A DNA stretch of 64,000 nucleotides, from NCBI GenBank assembly GCA_950097015.1, contig CATNEN010000003.1:9715501-9779500 (forward strand). Direction: 5' to 3'. Positions 23,101-31,413 of this stretch are shown in pieces; within the stretch, counting starts at the first letter, position 1; each line of letters starts with the position of its first letter. The stretch is from Macrostomum hystrix (lineage: Eukaryota > Platyhelminthes > Macrostomidae). Position numbers and translations under genes: made by a program. The notes beneath the pieces are model-generated. The model was not told the DNA's origin. It did not search any database and was given only the letters and a program-made list of their open reading frames with translations.

Positions 23101-24723
23101 AAAAATCCCACGATTTTAGTTTTAAACAGTCTCGGTTCTTCATCCTAAAAAATCCTGTGATTTTGGGATTCGACAGTCTCGATTCTTCATCCCAAAAATC
23201 CCAAGATTTTGATTCTTCGGCCTCGATTCTTCGTCTTTATGTATCTTATAATTTGGGGATTTTGCAGTCTCGATTCCTCATCTCAAACAATCCCATGATT
23301 TTTGGGATTTCACCGTCTTGATACTTCATCCTTATAAATCCTCTCCTCCTTATAAATCCTCTCATCCTTATAAATCCTATATTCACTCATCCAGGTGCAC
23401 TCGTTGACCTCCTGGTTGGCAGCCGGCACTTCGCGCGGAGTTGTAGACATCTGGGATTGCCGATTCCAGCTGCCACTGGTGCAGCTGAGGCATCCGACCG
23501 GCCTGCGGGTCCTGCGACTTCGGACCCTGCCGTACGGTCAGCAGCAGGCTAGCACGGCTATGCTGGCACATCCGCATCGACTGCTGGTTAGCGTGCAGGG
23601 CAATAACGAAATTGGCGACTGGGACTTGCGATCCAGCGAACGGGTCCGATGCGCCTGGGCTTCGGTGGCGCCTGTGCTCAGCACCAGCCAGACAACACCA
23701 AGAGGCTGTCACGCTGTTCTGCCTGTAAGTGGCTTCTTTTTTTTAATCAGGGTGTCGCAAATTATAGCTTGGTTGGTTTAAACGAAACTTTTTTACAAGT
23801 CTTAATGTACCACTTTGAGTAAATTATAGTTAAATTGACTTCAGAAAGAGCTCTTTTTAATAATTTAACCCCTACTGGGTCTTTGATGCACTCCAGTTTG
23901 CATTTGATGCGGTCCAGTTTGCATTTGATGCGGTCCAGTTTGCATTTGATGCGATACAGTTTGCATTTGATGCGGTCCAGTTTGCATTTGATGCGGTCCA
24001 GTTTGCTTTTGATGCGGTCCAGTTTGCTTTTGATGCGGTCCAGTTTGCATTTGATGCGGTCCAGTTTGCTTTTGATGCGGTCCAGTTTGCTTTTGATGCG
24101 GTCCAGTTTGCATTTGATGCGGTCCAGTTTGCATTTGATGCGGTCCAGTTTGTATTTGATGCGGTCCAGTTTGTGTTTGATGCTGTCAAGTCTGTGTTTG
24201 ATGCGGTTAAGTCTGTGTTTGTTGCGGTCCAGTTTGTGTTTGATGCGGTCAAGTCTGTGTTTGATGCGGTCCAGCTTTTGTTTTATGTGTTCGAATTGTT
24301 TAAACACCGCAGGTCGGTCCCGATCGTTGGTTTGCCGGCAGTGACGACTGCCGCCTACGCCTGTGGGACTGGGCCCGCCCAGCTGAGAGTCGCATTGTGG
24401 CTGGAAAATTCTCCGACGCTGTCAATAGGCGGGTTGCCTATCGCAGGGAGGCTCGCGAAGCTCTGACTGCGAATTCGCACACCGACGTCTTATTTGAAGC
24501 CTACCTGTCGACGGCTACTGCCAGCGGCGCCGCTTCGTCAGCCGCCGTCAACGCCAACGCCGCTGCAGCTTCGGCACCGCCGGCCGGATCGCTGTTGAAC
24601 GCCCAGCAGCGTGCCAGCACGATGGGCTTCCGCGATGCTGTCACGGACATCGCCCTGTTGAATGCCGGCCAGCCCTATTTGTTGACAGCTACGCGTGACG
24701 GTGTTATCAAATATTGGAAGTGA
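8187..24723 (+). CDS. PIK3R4: VPS15 / PIK3R4, regulatory subunit of class III PI3-kinase (13 exons)
   Basis: Exons: 8187-8320, 8399-8539, 11777-12269, 12582-12758, 14208-14386, 15587-15806, 16052-16483, 16952-17265, 18277-18737, 19743-20617, 21296-21577, 23395-23724, 24313-24723. They join in phase to 1482 residues (human about 1358). VPS15 scaffolds VPS34 and Beclin-1 on endosomes and autophagosomes. The N-terminus MGNQ is a myristoylation site. The kinase-like domain (about 30-350) has HGDIKSEN (147-154), TDFA instead of DFG (166-169) and CYIAPERF; these departures are typical of the family. HEAT-type helices follow (about 375-830), then a long linker with eight glutamines (near 19980), and a C-terminal WD40 propeller (about 1070-1482) with [45 protein letters not shown] and a final GVIKYWK. 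Nine of twelve introns hold a tandem array. Exon 9 uses the second of two nearby AG sites, because only it keeps the phase. Confidence 0.95.
8632..11765. repeat. 23-bp minisatellite in VPS15 intron 2 with higher-order structure
   Basis: About 135 copies of a 23-bp unit with the core CATCAGCATCCTGAACCTCA. Variant units (GAGCACC, AAGTTATCAGC, CTCTAGCTATCAGC) recur as ordered blocks, e.g. the CTCTAGCTATC variant at about 10086, 10290, 10431, 10684, 10936, 11147 and 11281, showing block duplications of roughly 6-11 units. The array runs to within a dozen bases of the exon-3 acceptor. Confidence 0.97.
12318..12492 (+). mobile_element. tRNA-derived SINE, family 2, copy a
   Basis: Shares with the copies at 54600 and 60882 the segments GCTCGATTCC (B box), GGGGGCTTGTCGTGCAATTT and GTACACTGCC.GACGATGAGAAA. 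It ends in an ATT-rich simple repeat (TTATTATTATTTCTATTATT) as expected of a SINE tail. The A-box end is poor or truncated. It lies in VPS15 intron 3, in sense orientation. Confidence 0.8.
12930..13450. repeat. 39-bp minisatellite in VPS15 intron 4
   Basis: About 13 copies of a 39-bp unit made of GGTTTCCCGAAG and TTGTAGGTTTCCTATAATGG halves. The unit length is a multiple of three, so long open frames cross it on both strands; they are not genes. Confidence 0.96.
13575..14178. repeat. 26-bp minisatellite in VPS15 intron 4
   Basis: About 23 copies of a 26-bp unit with the core GATTGAGTAGGTTTCCCTGA, with CCCTGA/ACCTGA and TTCC/TTTC alternation. It begins soon after the 39-bp array and shares with it the string GTAGGTTTCC, so one may have been seeded from the other. 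It ends about 30 bp before the exon-5 acceptor. Confidence 0.96.
14472..15053. repeat. 24-bp minisatellite in VPS15 intron 5
   Basis: About 24 copies of a 24-bp unit with the core CTACCTGTCTGCCTACTCAC. The period is divisible by three and several frames stay open, giving spurious QSTCLPTH-like and YLSAYSPI-like peptides. The same repeat resumes at 15468-15560 after an insertion. Confidence 0.96.
15054..15467. mobile_element. Unclassified ~410-bp insertion splitting the 24-bp array
   Basis: A non-repetitive stretch interrupts the 24-bp array, which continues on both sides. It contains related internal motifs: GATTCCATGCTTAGAATC near 15144 and GATTCCATGCTCAGAAATC near 15241, plus several GGTGATTCC and CGGTTTCC-like strings in both orientations. 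No clear terminal repeat or target duplication was found, so the element type is open. It has no convincing ORF. Confidence 0.45.
15468..15565. repeat. Distal part of the 24-bp array, VPS15 intron 5
   Basis: Four diverged copies of the CTACCTGTCTGCCTAC repeat resume here directly after the insertion and end about 20 bp before the exon-6 acceptor. Confidence 0.9.
16505..16818. repeat. 21-bp minisatellite in VPS15 intron 7
   Basis: About 15 copies of a 21-bp unit, GTCTTTGATTCGGTTGCTAT plus one base, with TTT/TTC and GGT/CGT variants. A short diverged extension follows to about 16880. Confidence 0.97.
17585..18085. repeat. 33-bp minisatellite in VPS15 intron 8
   Basis: About 15 copies of a 33-bp unit with the core CACCGTGTCTATTCTCAACC followed by CTAGATC(T/A)AAT. 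It sits between exons 8 and 9 and ends about 190 bp before the exon-9 acceptor. Confidence 0.97.
18830..19600. repeat. 34/35-bp minisatellite in VPS15 intron 9
   Basis: About 22 copies of a unit with the core CATTCAGTCTGAAGGTTCAG followed by GGGGTAGTTTTTAGT; the T-run length switches the unit between 34 and 35 bp. The proximal and distal ends both have a shortened unit, CAGAGGGTAGATTCAGTCTG. Confidence 0.97.
20670..21240. repeat. Long purine tract / GA minisatellite in VPS15 intron 10
   Basis: Nearly 570 bp of almost pure purine on the plus strand, built from GAGAATAGAGGGGAGAGG-type units of irregular length. The complementary strand yields spurious Leu/Ser/Pro-rich frames. Such purine-pyrimidine runs can form triplex (H-DNA) structures. 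Confidence 0.93.
21785..23220. repeat. 46-bp minisatellite in VPS15 intron 11
   Basis: About 30 copies of a unit near 46 bp with the cores CCCATGATTTTAGTTTTAAA and CAGTCTCGGTTCTTCATCCC. The proximal part (21785-22090) is a diverged relative using CACTCTTTATCCCC. A variant block (CCTAAAAAATCCTGTGATTT) occurs at 22728 and again at 23142, indicating an internal duplication of about 410 bp. Confidence 0.96.
23885..24290. repeat. 21-bp minisatellite in VPS15 intron 12
   Basis: About 19 copies of a 21-bp unit, TTTGATGCGGTCCAGTTTGC plus one base, with CATT/CTTT alternation and a diverged distal end (GTGTTTGATGCGGTCAAGTC). It ends about 20 bp before the exon-13 acceptor. Confidence 0.97.
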
Positions 24724-24851
24724 CGTAAATTGACGCGTATTTTTCTTTTCTGACTACTTTGTTATTGCGTTAGTAGGCAGGTAGCGAATATTTACGCCTA
24801 ATTTGTTTTTAAGTTTCTTTTTGTTAATAATAAGATGATTAATCGAAACGA

Positions 24852-24857
24852 AATAAA
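24852..24857 (+). terminator. Polyadenylation signal of VPS15
   Basis: AATAAA lies 129 bp after the VPS15 stop codon in an AT-rich 3' flank. Spacing and context are normal; the cleavage site was not determined. Confidence 0.6.
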
Positions 24858-25723
24858 ATAGTTTTTAGATTATTTCGCATCACTACAAATACCTTTCTGT
24901 CTTTACTGACTACAGATTTTTTATCAAATACTAATGTTTTAATTGTATTGTGAGTTGTTATGTCTTAATTAAATAGTGCATAAATGCGTACAGCAGAGTT
25001 GCTTTTGTCTTTCCCTAAAATATTAAATTATTATAAATGTGCTAGCTGTTACTTTTTTACTCAACGTCTGGTGTACAGCAATGTTGCAAAATTAAGTATG
25101 TTGTTTCTATGGGTTTGGTGAGAATACAGTTCAATGTAAAACGCCTCAATTAAGATTCTTTTTAAGCAGAAAATTCATGATGTGCTGCTTATATATCTGC
25201 CTAAATTCCATTCCAATATGTTAAAGTTTAATTTATTACCTGCCTCAATACAGAAAATACAATCGCTAATTGCTACTTTTTTACATTACTATCAGTAGTG
25301 GGGGTTGGATAAGCTTTTCTGATTTCTGTCAATCCTTATTAGGATAATGATTTACTAATTAAGAAGGACCTGTTTTACTGATCTGAATGATTGAAAATTT
25401 GTTTGTTAAATACACATTTTATACAGATTCAAATTATATTTCTAATGAACTATATATAAAATCATGTTCAGTAAAAGCTTGAAGATTTTCCATAAGTCGA
25501 ATTTCTGCTTATTTATACTTTCTATCCTGAATTGCTCTGCTTTTGTAGTTTTAGTTACGTGTTGTATCATTAAATTGTGATTATATTCTATCTTTGTAAA
25601 TCGATCGACAGTTTTAATTTTATTGAAATGTGGAACTGCAACTGCAAATATTAAAGTAAAGTTAATTTTATGACAATTAACAGCAATAAAAATTGCTTCT
25701 AGAGTTGTTAAGCTCGACTGAAA
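24858..25723. other. VPS15 3' flank
   Basis: AT-rich intergenic DNA up to the Ty3 element; no gene or repeat was recognised. Confidence 0.4.
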
Positions 25724-25728
25724 AATAC

Positions 25729-26049
25729 TGTGAAATTATGGGTTCTGAGACGAGTAAGTTAGGAGTAGAAAGCAAGCACGCATTCACTAGCGTCCGCGCA
25801 GTCATATTTATTGTACTAGTACGACTCAATGGCTGACTCAGCATTGTTAGGAGATTAGGGGTGGTTGCTACAGCGCCTTGCATCAGTGAGAGAAAGTAAG
25901 CATTGGAAATCTAAAAAAACAGCACAGTGGGGTGACATGGGTGCACGTGAACTATAGCCATGCAGATAGCAAATAGCGAGTATTGAAATGACAATAACTA
26001 GCTGTTATAGAGTGGCGCGCAAATAGTACTTTTGCTAAGCTATCCGACA
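25729..26049 (-). repeat. 3' LTR of the Ty3 element
   Basis: 321 bp; plus strand starts TGTGAAATTATGG and ends GCTATCCGACA. It is preceded by the target duplication AATAC. It differs from the other LTR at two sites (AAAGCAAGC against AAAACAAGC, and GGTGGTTGC against GGTGGGTGC). Confidence 0.96.
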
Positions 26050-26060
26050 TCTCCCCCCTA
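26050..26060 (-). other. Polypurine tract of the Ty3 element
   Basis: On the minus strand TTAGGGGGGAGA runs directly into the 3' LTR. This is the expected primer position for plus-strand DNA synthesis in LTR elements. Confidence 0.8.
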
Positions 26061-26319
26061 AGGTTCTAAGCATCCCCAAAGTTCGTTATGCAATCAGAGT
26101 CAGAGTCAAGTCAATCATCAAAGCTGCAGACGTTCAGGCGGCTGCCTCCGACGCTGAGGGTAGCGCCTGGTCGGGCTGGCCGGCCTGTCAGCGGCTTCGG
26201 CGACCGCGGCATCCGGCGGCGCGTCGTTGCTGCCGTTGCCTCCGCTTGGCTCGGTGGGCGGCAGCGGCGGCTCATCGGCGATTCTGGCCGGTGGCTCCAG
26301 GGTAGCATCCGGCAGCGAG

Positions 26320-29300
26320 CTACAGCAACTGGTCAGTGTGCCGCCGATAGAGGGCGCCGCCGACCTCGACGTCGCAGTTGCGGGACCCGGCGGACACGAC
26401 GGTGCCCTCGGCCCAGCGGGTTCCGCCGCCAGTCCTTGCGTTGAAGCTGAAGTCGCGCAGTAGAATTCGGTCGCCGGCTTGGAACTCGCGCGCCTGCGGC
26501 TGTTGCTCTACCTGGCGTTCGTGGCGCCGCTGCATGTTGCTCAGCAGCGATGGCATCAGCAGGTCGAGCCGATTGCGCAGTTTGCGGCCGATGAGCAGCT
26601 GGCTGGGAGCGTCGCCGGTGATTGAGTGCGGCGTGTTGCGGTATGACATCAGCATCTGCTGCAGTGCTGCCGTCGAGTGCCCGCTCTTGAGGAGGTGTCG
26701 CTTGAGCACCTGCACGAATCTCTCCGCCTGGCCGTTCGTAGCAGGGTGGAGCGGCGCGGAGAAGATATGGCGGATTACGTTGCGCCTGGTGAACTCCGTG
26801 AACTCCGCAGAGGCGAACTGCGCACCGTTGTCAGAGACCAGCACTCGGGGGATGCCCAGTCTGGCAAAGACCTCGCGGAGCCGGTCGATCGTGGCCGCAG
26901 ACGTCGTGTTGTGCACTTGGAAAACTTCCGGCCACTTGCTGAAGGCGTCTACGATCACCAGGTAGGTGCGGCCGTTAACCGGACCGGCGAAGTCCAGATG
27001 TAGCCGCGCCCACGGCTCTGACGGAAACGGCCACGGTTGCACCGGCGCCTTGGGTGGGTCAGCCTGGTTGAGGGCGCAGATCCGGCAGGACTTGACGGCC
27101 GCCTCCAGCTGCTTTTCCAATCCTGGCCACCAGACATAGCTGCGGGCCAGAGCTCGCATGCGGTTGATGCCTGGGTGCGCTTGGTGCAGCTCATCCACCA
27201 CGCCTTGTCGCAGGGCCGTCGGCACGACGACGCGAGATCCCCACAGCACGCAGCCTTGCTCCACACTCAGCTCGTCTCGGCGCCTTACGAAGTCGACTAG
27301 CTCAGCGGCAGCCATTGGAGCGCCCGTCTGTAGGCATCGAAGCACCCGGCCTAGGAGGGCGTCCGAGCGAGTGTGCCGGGCCACCGCCTGAGCCGTGATG
27401 GCGGATCCAGTCTCCTCGTCCAGCAGCAGAGCGTTGACGGCTGGCTCCTCTTCGAACTGCCTGGCCAGCGGCAAGCGGGACAGCGAGTCGCAGTTGCCGT
27501 GCTTGCTGGTGGGCCTGAACTCCAGCGAGTAGTCATAGCTGGCTAGGCGAATCGCCCAGCGCTGCATGCGCGCCGCCGCGTGCTCCGGAATGCCCTTGTG
27601 CTCGCCGAGGAGACCCAGGAGCGGTCGTTGAAGGACCTTGATCAGGTTCTGGTGATGCTGCTGCAGCGTCTTGCCCGTCACCAGAATGTCATCGACAAAG
27701 ACCTGCACAGACTCCAGATCGCCGAGCAGAGAATCCAGCGTGCGCTGAAACACGGCGCTGGCGCAGTTGATTCCGAACGGCATTCGGTTCAGTTGGTATA
27801 GACCGCGCTGCGTGTTGATGGTCAAGTAGGGCTTGCTGTCCTCGGACAATGGCAGCTGCAGGAACGCGTTTGACATGTCTAGTTTCGACCACTTGCAGCC
27901 GCCGCCCAGCTTGGCGAACATATCCTCGATGCGGGGCAGCGGGTACAGCTCCGGCCTGGCCTCAGCGATGTAGGTCAGCTTGTAGTCGCCGCAGATCCTG
28001 ACAGCACCATTCTTCTTAACGACCGGCACGATTGGCGCCGCCCAGTCGGAATATTTAACAGGCGTGATGATACCTTCAGCCTCCATCCGCCGAAGCTCCT
28101 GGTCCACACGGTCCCTGAGCGCGTAGGGAACTGGTCGTGCCTTGAAGAAGCGCGGCTTGGCTTCCGCCGGCATGTGCAGCTTCACTTCGCCATGCCGATA
28201 TGTGCCCAGGCCGCCTTGAAATACGTCGTGAAACTGAGCCTGCACATCGTCTGCCTCTCCAGCCACCGCGTTGACCTGCCCGAAGATCTTCGGCCAGTCG
28301 AGTCTCAGCTGCGTCAGCCAGTCCCGGCCCAGCAGCGCGACGTCACCTTGATCGACCACCAGCAGCGTTAGCCGCCGATGCTGGCCATTGTGCTGAACGG
28401 CGACATCCGCCTGTCCGACGGGCTTGAAGCTCTCGCCGGTGTAGGTCCGTAGCACCGTAGAAGTCGGCGATAGTCTTAGACCTGGCAGGACCTCTCGCTG
28501 AATGCCCTTCGGGATGACGGTCAGGGCGGATCCAGTGTCCACTTCGAAGCGACATGGCTTACCCTGCACCAGCAGCTCGACGTCTAATCCCTTGCTAGAT
28601 CCGCACTGCCGAACGCTGAAAAGGGGCTCCTGCAGCTCGGCCGGTTCCGGATCCACCTTGTGCAGCTTGGATGATTTGCACACTTTGCGGATGTGGCCGA
28701 TTTTGCCGCAGTCGTGGCACTTTGCCTCGCGCAGCTTGCACTGCTGTCGACTGTGAGCACCGCCGCAGCTCGCGCACGGGCCCGCGGCCGCAGCAGGCCG
28801 CGTTGCGCCAGCTGGAGCTCCAGCTGACTGGCGAGGGGCCTGCTTATTGGTCTCCTTGAATGCTGGAGGTATCTTTTGGAAACGCAGGTGGGCAACCGTT
28901 TCCGCTCGGTGCGCCATCTCCGATGAGGATCTCTCCGCTGCCTCTAGTGCGTCGAGTCTGGCGAGCAGCGTCTTGAAGTCAGGCTTTTCGATCTCCAGCA
29001 GCTTAGCGCGGTGCGTATCGCTGCGGAGACCGAATACCAACTGGTCGCGCAGTCTTTCGTCCAGAGTGGTCCCGAATTCGCAGCGCTCTGATGCCGCTTT
29101 CAGGCCAGCGATGAAGTCAGCGAGGCTCTCACCGGGCTTCTGCACGCGCTGTTGAAATCTAAATCTGGCGGAGAGCATTGACGTCTTGGGCGCATAATAC
29201 GCCTTTAGGGTATCAGCTAGCTCAGTGTAGGACTTGGAGATCGCTGGTTCCGGCAGGCATAGATTCCGTAGAACCTTGTAGGCATCCTCTCCGATAGCGG

Positions 29301-29427
29301 TTACCAGCGTGGCGACCTTTGCCTCGTCTCGGACTTCTTTGCAGATGAAATACTGTTCGAGCCTCTCTAAGTAGATATCAATGTCAGAGTTAGCAGAGAG
29401 TTCTGGAATTCTTCCAGTTGTAGCCAT
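26320..29427 (-). CDS. Gag-Pol of Ty3 element, in-frame deletion in RT/RNase H
   Basis: One frame of 1035 codons; the first ATG is at 29427, just inside the primer-binding site. Gag (about 1-200) precedes two zinc knuckles, CASCGGAHSRQQC and CHDCGKIGHIRKVC. The protease motif is VDTGSALTVI. Reverse transcriptase has LDMSNAFLQLPL and the catalytic FVDDILVTG. Shortly after, near 27624, the sequence jumps from the end of the RT palm to the C-terminal edge of RNase H (PLLGLLGEHKGIP). The RT thumb and the RNase H acidic residues are therefore absent, with no frameshift. Integrase follows with a zinc-binding region ending CRIC, catalytic D (LHLDFAGP), D (SDNGAQF) and E (NGQAERF), then a C-terminal domain ending in HTDQLL. 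Base composition is much more GC-rich than the surrounding genome. Expected activity: Gag and integrase may be functional; reverse transcription is not expected. Confidence 0.93.
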   Translation of the reverse strand: MATTGRIPELSANSDIDIYLERLEQYFICKEVRDEAKVATLVTAIGEDAYKVLRNLCLPEPAISKSYTELADTLKAYYAPKTSMLSARFRFQQRVQKPGESLADFIAGLKAASERCEFGTTLDERLRDQLVFGLRSDTHRAKLLEIEKPDFKTLLARLDALEAAERSSSEMAHRAETVAHLRFQKIPPAFKETNKQAPRQSAGAPAGATRPAAAAGPCASCGGAHSRQQCKLREAKCHDCGKIGHIRKVCKSSKLHKVDPEPAELQEPLFSVRQCGSSKGLDVELLVQGKPCRFEVDTGSALTVIPKGIQREVLPGLRLSPTSTVLRTYTGESFKPVGQADVAVQHNGQHRRLTLLVVDQGDVALLGRDWLTQLRLDWPKIFGQVNAVAGEADDVQAQFHDVFQGGLGTYRHGEVKLHMPAEAKPRFFKARPVPYALRDRVDQELRRMEAEGIITPVKYSDWAAPIVPVVKKNGAVRICGDYKLTYIAEARPELYPLPRIEDMFAKLGGGCKWSKLDMSNAFLQLPLSEDSKPYLTINTQRGLYQLNRMPFGINCASAVFQRTLDSLLGDLESVQVFVDDILVTGKTLQQHHQNLIKVLQRPLLGLLGEHKGIPEHAAARMQRWAIRLASYDYSLEFRPTSKHGNCDSLSRLPLARQFEEEPAVNALLLDEETGSAITAQAVARHTRSDALLGRVLRCLQTGAPMAAAELVDFVRRRDELSVEQGCVLWGSRVVVPTALRQGVVDELHQAHPGINRMRALARSYVWWPGLEKQLEAAVKSCRICALNQADPPKAPVQPWPFPSEPWARLHLDFAGPVNGRTYLVIVDAFSKWPEVFQVHNTTSAATIDRLREVFARLGIPRVLVSDNGAQFASAEFTEFTRRNVIRHIFSAPLHPATNGQAERFVQVLKRHLLKSGHSTAALQQMLMSYRNTPHSITGDAPSQLLIGRKLRNRLDLLMPSLLSNMQRRHERQVEQQPQAREFQAGDRILLRDFSFNARTGGGTRWAEGTVVSAGSRNCDVEVGGALYRRHTDQLL

Positions 29428-29438
29428 CCTCGTCGCCA
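29424..29438 (-). other. Primer-binding site (serine tRNA)
   Basis: Minus strand TGGCGACGAGGATGG begins one base after the 5' LTR. It is complementary to the 3' end (with CCA) of the animal serine tRNA whose acceptor stem begins GACGAGG. Mag-type elements are known to use serine tRNA. The gag ATG overlaps the site. Confidence 0.8.
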
Positions 29439-29439
29439 A

Positions 29440-29760
29440 TGTGAAATTATGGGTTCTGAGACGAGTAAGTTAGGAGTAGAAAACAAGCACGCATTCACTA
29501 GCGTCCGCGCAGTCATATTTATTGTACTAGTACGACTCAATGGCTGACTCAGCATTGTTAGGAGATTAGGGGTGGGTGCTACAGCGCCTTGCATCAGTGA
29601 GAGAAAGTAAGCATTGGAAATCTAAAAAAACAGCACAGTGGGGTGACATGGGTGCACGTGAACTATAGCCATGCAGATAGCAAATAGCGAGTATTGAAAT
29701 GACAATAACTAGCTGTTATAGAGTGGCGCGCAAATAGTACTTTTGCTAAGCTATCCGACA
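29440..29760 (-). repeat. 5' LTR of the Ty3 element
   Basis: 321 bp, the same length as the 3' LTR and identical except at two positions. It carries the element's promoter for minus-strand transcription. The target duplication AATAC follows at 29761. Confidence 0.96.
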
Positions 29761-29918
29761 AATACAGTCTTTGCATACGATAAAATTCTTCTGAAATTAA
29801 CACAGCCATTTAACAGCGACTGAGTGAATACACACAATGTATTTGTTTAATTGAACCATATCTTAGAAAATTGCGCTGGTTTAAAAAGTTAGATAAGTCA
29901 GTGATCGATGAGGCACCC

Positions 29919-30342
29919 GGATCCTAGACACTTCGTCATCTTACAACTTCGTCATCTTACAACTTCGTCATCCACTTGGAAGGTAGGACACTTCGTCATC
30001 CAGCCAATTGGCATGCTTTAAAGTTTGTTCAGTTCGTCATCTACTAATAACAAGCAATCAAGTTCGTCATCAATAAAGTGAGGGTGTGGTTGTGGGGCGG
30101 AGGTGTGAACACACTTCACACTCTAAATTGTCAAAAATTGGTTTCAAAACTGATTTCATTATAAGCGTTGAAAGATAGGTGCCAGCACGATGTGAGGAGG
30201 GGTGGGGAGGGGTGGTTCTGTTCTAACTTTGAAAACTTTTGTTTTATAGATAACGAAGTGTCCTCAAGTTTAAGTCTCTTCGTCATCCACCCTCTAAGAT
30301 ATTGGACAGATCGTCATCTGGATGACGAAGTGTCCAGGTACC
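29919..30342. mobile_element. MITE-like element B with TTCGTCATC motifs
   Basis: Terminal 22 bp are inverted copies with three mismatches (GGATCCTAGACACTTCGTCA left; GGTACCTGGACACTTCGTCA on the right, read on the minus strand). An additional perfect 18-bp inverted pair, GGACACTTCGTCATCCAG, occurs at 29986-30003 and 30318-30335. The nonamer TTCGTCATC or close variants occur about eight times within 420 bp, mostly near the ends, as transposase-binding subterminal repeats do in hAT-type elements. There is no coding capacity. Flanks share CGATG...CACCC imperfectly, so the target duplication is unresolved. Confidence 0.6.
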
Positions 30343-30984
30343 GATGCACCCACTGTCCACCACCAGTCCTAAACTCTAGTTTATCTTGTCATACAGATAG
30401 ACTAATAAAAACAAAAATAATAAATAAATTTATTATTTGATTAAATTTACCCAATTGCGTTTAACAGCTTTAGCTAGGTGTTTTTGTTATTGTATTTGTA
30501 TTTTCCTCTTATGGGATAAGTTACTAAGAAATAATAAATTCAAGTGGCTTGAATATTTTCAGCGCTATAAATTCTAGACTAGGCCTAAATGTATTTTCTA
30601 AACTTATAAGATTGTAAAATTTGGCTCATCTATAACTTATAGACTATAAGATATCAGATATAAGATATTAGGACACAGACTATAAGACATCAAATATCTT
30701 ATAAGTTATAAGGATCTGTCAAATATAAGATATCTTATAAACTTATTGGTTAACTACTAAGAGTTAGGCCTATACAGCTGGCTAGCTATCAATATTAGGC
30801 GGCTAGGCCCCCTACTTCTTATTGACATCCTCTTACTATAATAGATTGTCTGTATATTACCTTTTGCTGGCTGGCAGTGGCTATAATTTAGGTATTTTAT
30901 TATATTTTTAGAGCCTTTCCCATATTAAAATTTGAGTACTTCATTAATTAAGTAAAATTATATATCTAACTATATGGATACTTT
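30343..30984. other. AT-rich intergenic DNA
   Basis: Contains short ATAAGATATCA-like direct and inverted strings (30600-30740) but no gene or recognised repeat family. Confidence 0.4.
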
Positions 30985-31286
30985 CATACATGTGCAACCT
31001 CCCAAATCTTAGCCGGCCGTGTGACTTAGTTTTTGCTCTATTTACAACTAAGTTTGCTCTCATTTGCGACTTAGTTTGTTTCATTGCTCTATTTACGACT
31101 TCGTTTGCTCTCATTTGCTCTATTTTTCTCTCCACTTTTTCCTTTTCTTCCTGCCTTCCTTTTTTGTCCCTTGGTCCTCCCTTTGATTTTTTTGCGCTTG
31201 GTTGATTGGTTTTTGCGACTTACCTTGCTTGGCCCTCGTTTCACCCAGCCAGTTTGGCCGGGTCGGCTGGGTGTTGCGCATGTATG
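30985..31286. mobile_element. MITE-like element A, copy 2
   Basis: Same ends as the copy at 323-553 (CATACATGTGCAAC and GTTGCGCATGTATG) and the same pyrimidine-rich interior, but about 70 bp longer because of extra copies of a TTTGCTCTCATTTGCGACTT-like segment. It ends about 130 bp upstream of the GKAP1-like start codon, so it probably overlaps the promoter or 5' UTR of that gene. Confidence 0.7.
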
Positions 31287-31413
31287 TATATATAATTAGA
31301 ATGATATATGATATTGCTGACATAGCCTAGGAATGTTTACTAGCAAATAGTAGCAGACTTGTACTTATTAATTGATCTCATTTTCAGCTCTTTTAACTCC
31401 TAACTGTTTAGTC

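Larger units (their letters stand above)
25729..29760 (-). mobile_element. Ty3/gypsy LTR retrotransposon, full insertion with internal deletion
   Basis: Two 321-bp LTRs (TG...CA ends) enclose one gag-pol frame read on the minus strand. The 5-bp sequence AATAC stands directly outside both ends (25724-25728 and 29761-29765), a target-site duplication that fixes the borders. The LTRs differ at only two positions that I could see, so the insertion is young. A primer-binding site complementary to a serine tRNA end and a purine tract next to the 3' LTR are both present. Order of domains (Gag, zinc knuckles, protease, RT, integrase) and the serine-tRNA primer suggest the Mag-type branch of Metaviridae. 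The coding region lacks the RT thumb and most of RNase H, so the copy should not be autonomous. Confidence 0.96.

Noticed and set aside
26088-29155. Plus-strand frames across the Ty3 element
   Set aside because: They are antisense shadows of gag-pol caused by its high GC content; none has recognisable domains.
29428-29439. A TTG start for gag-pol at 29439
   Set aside because: The first ATG is at 29427; the preceding codons belong to the primer-binding site and upstream starts at TTG are not expected in animals.
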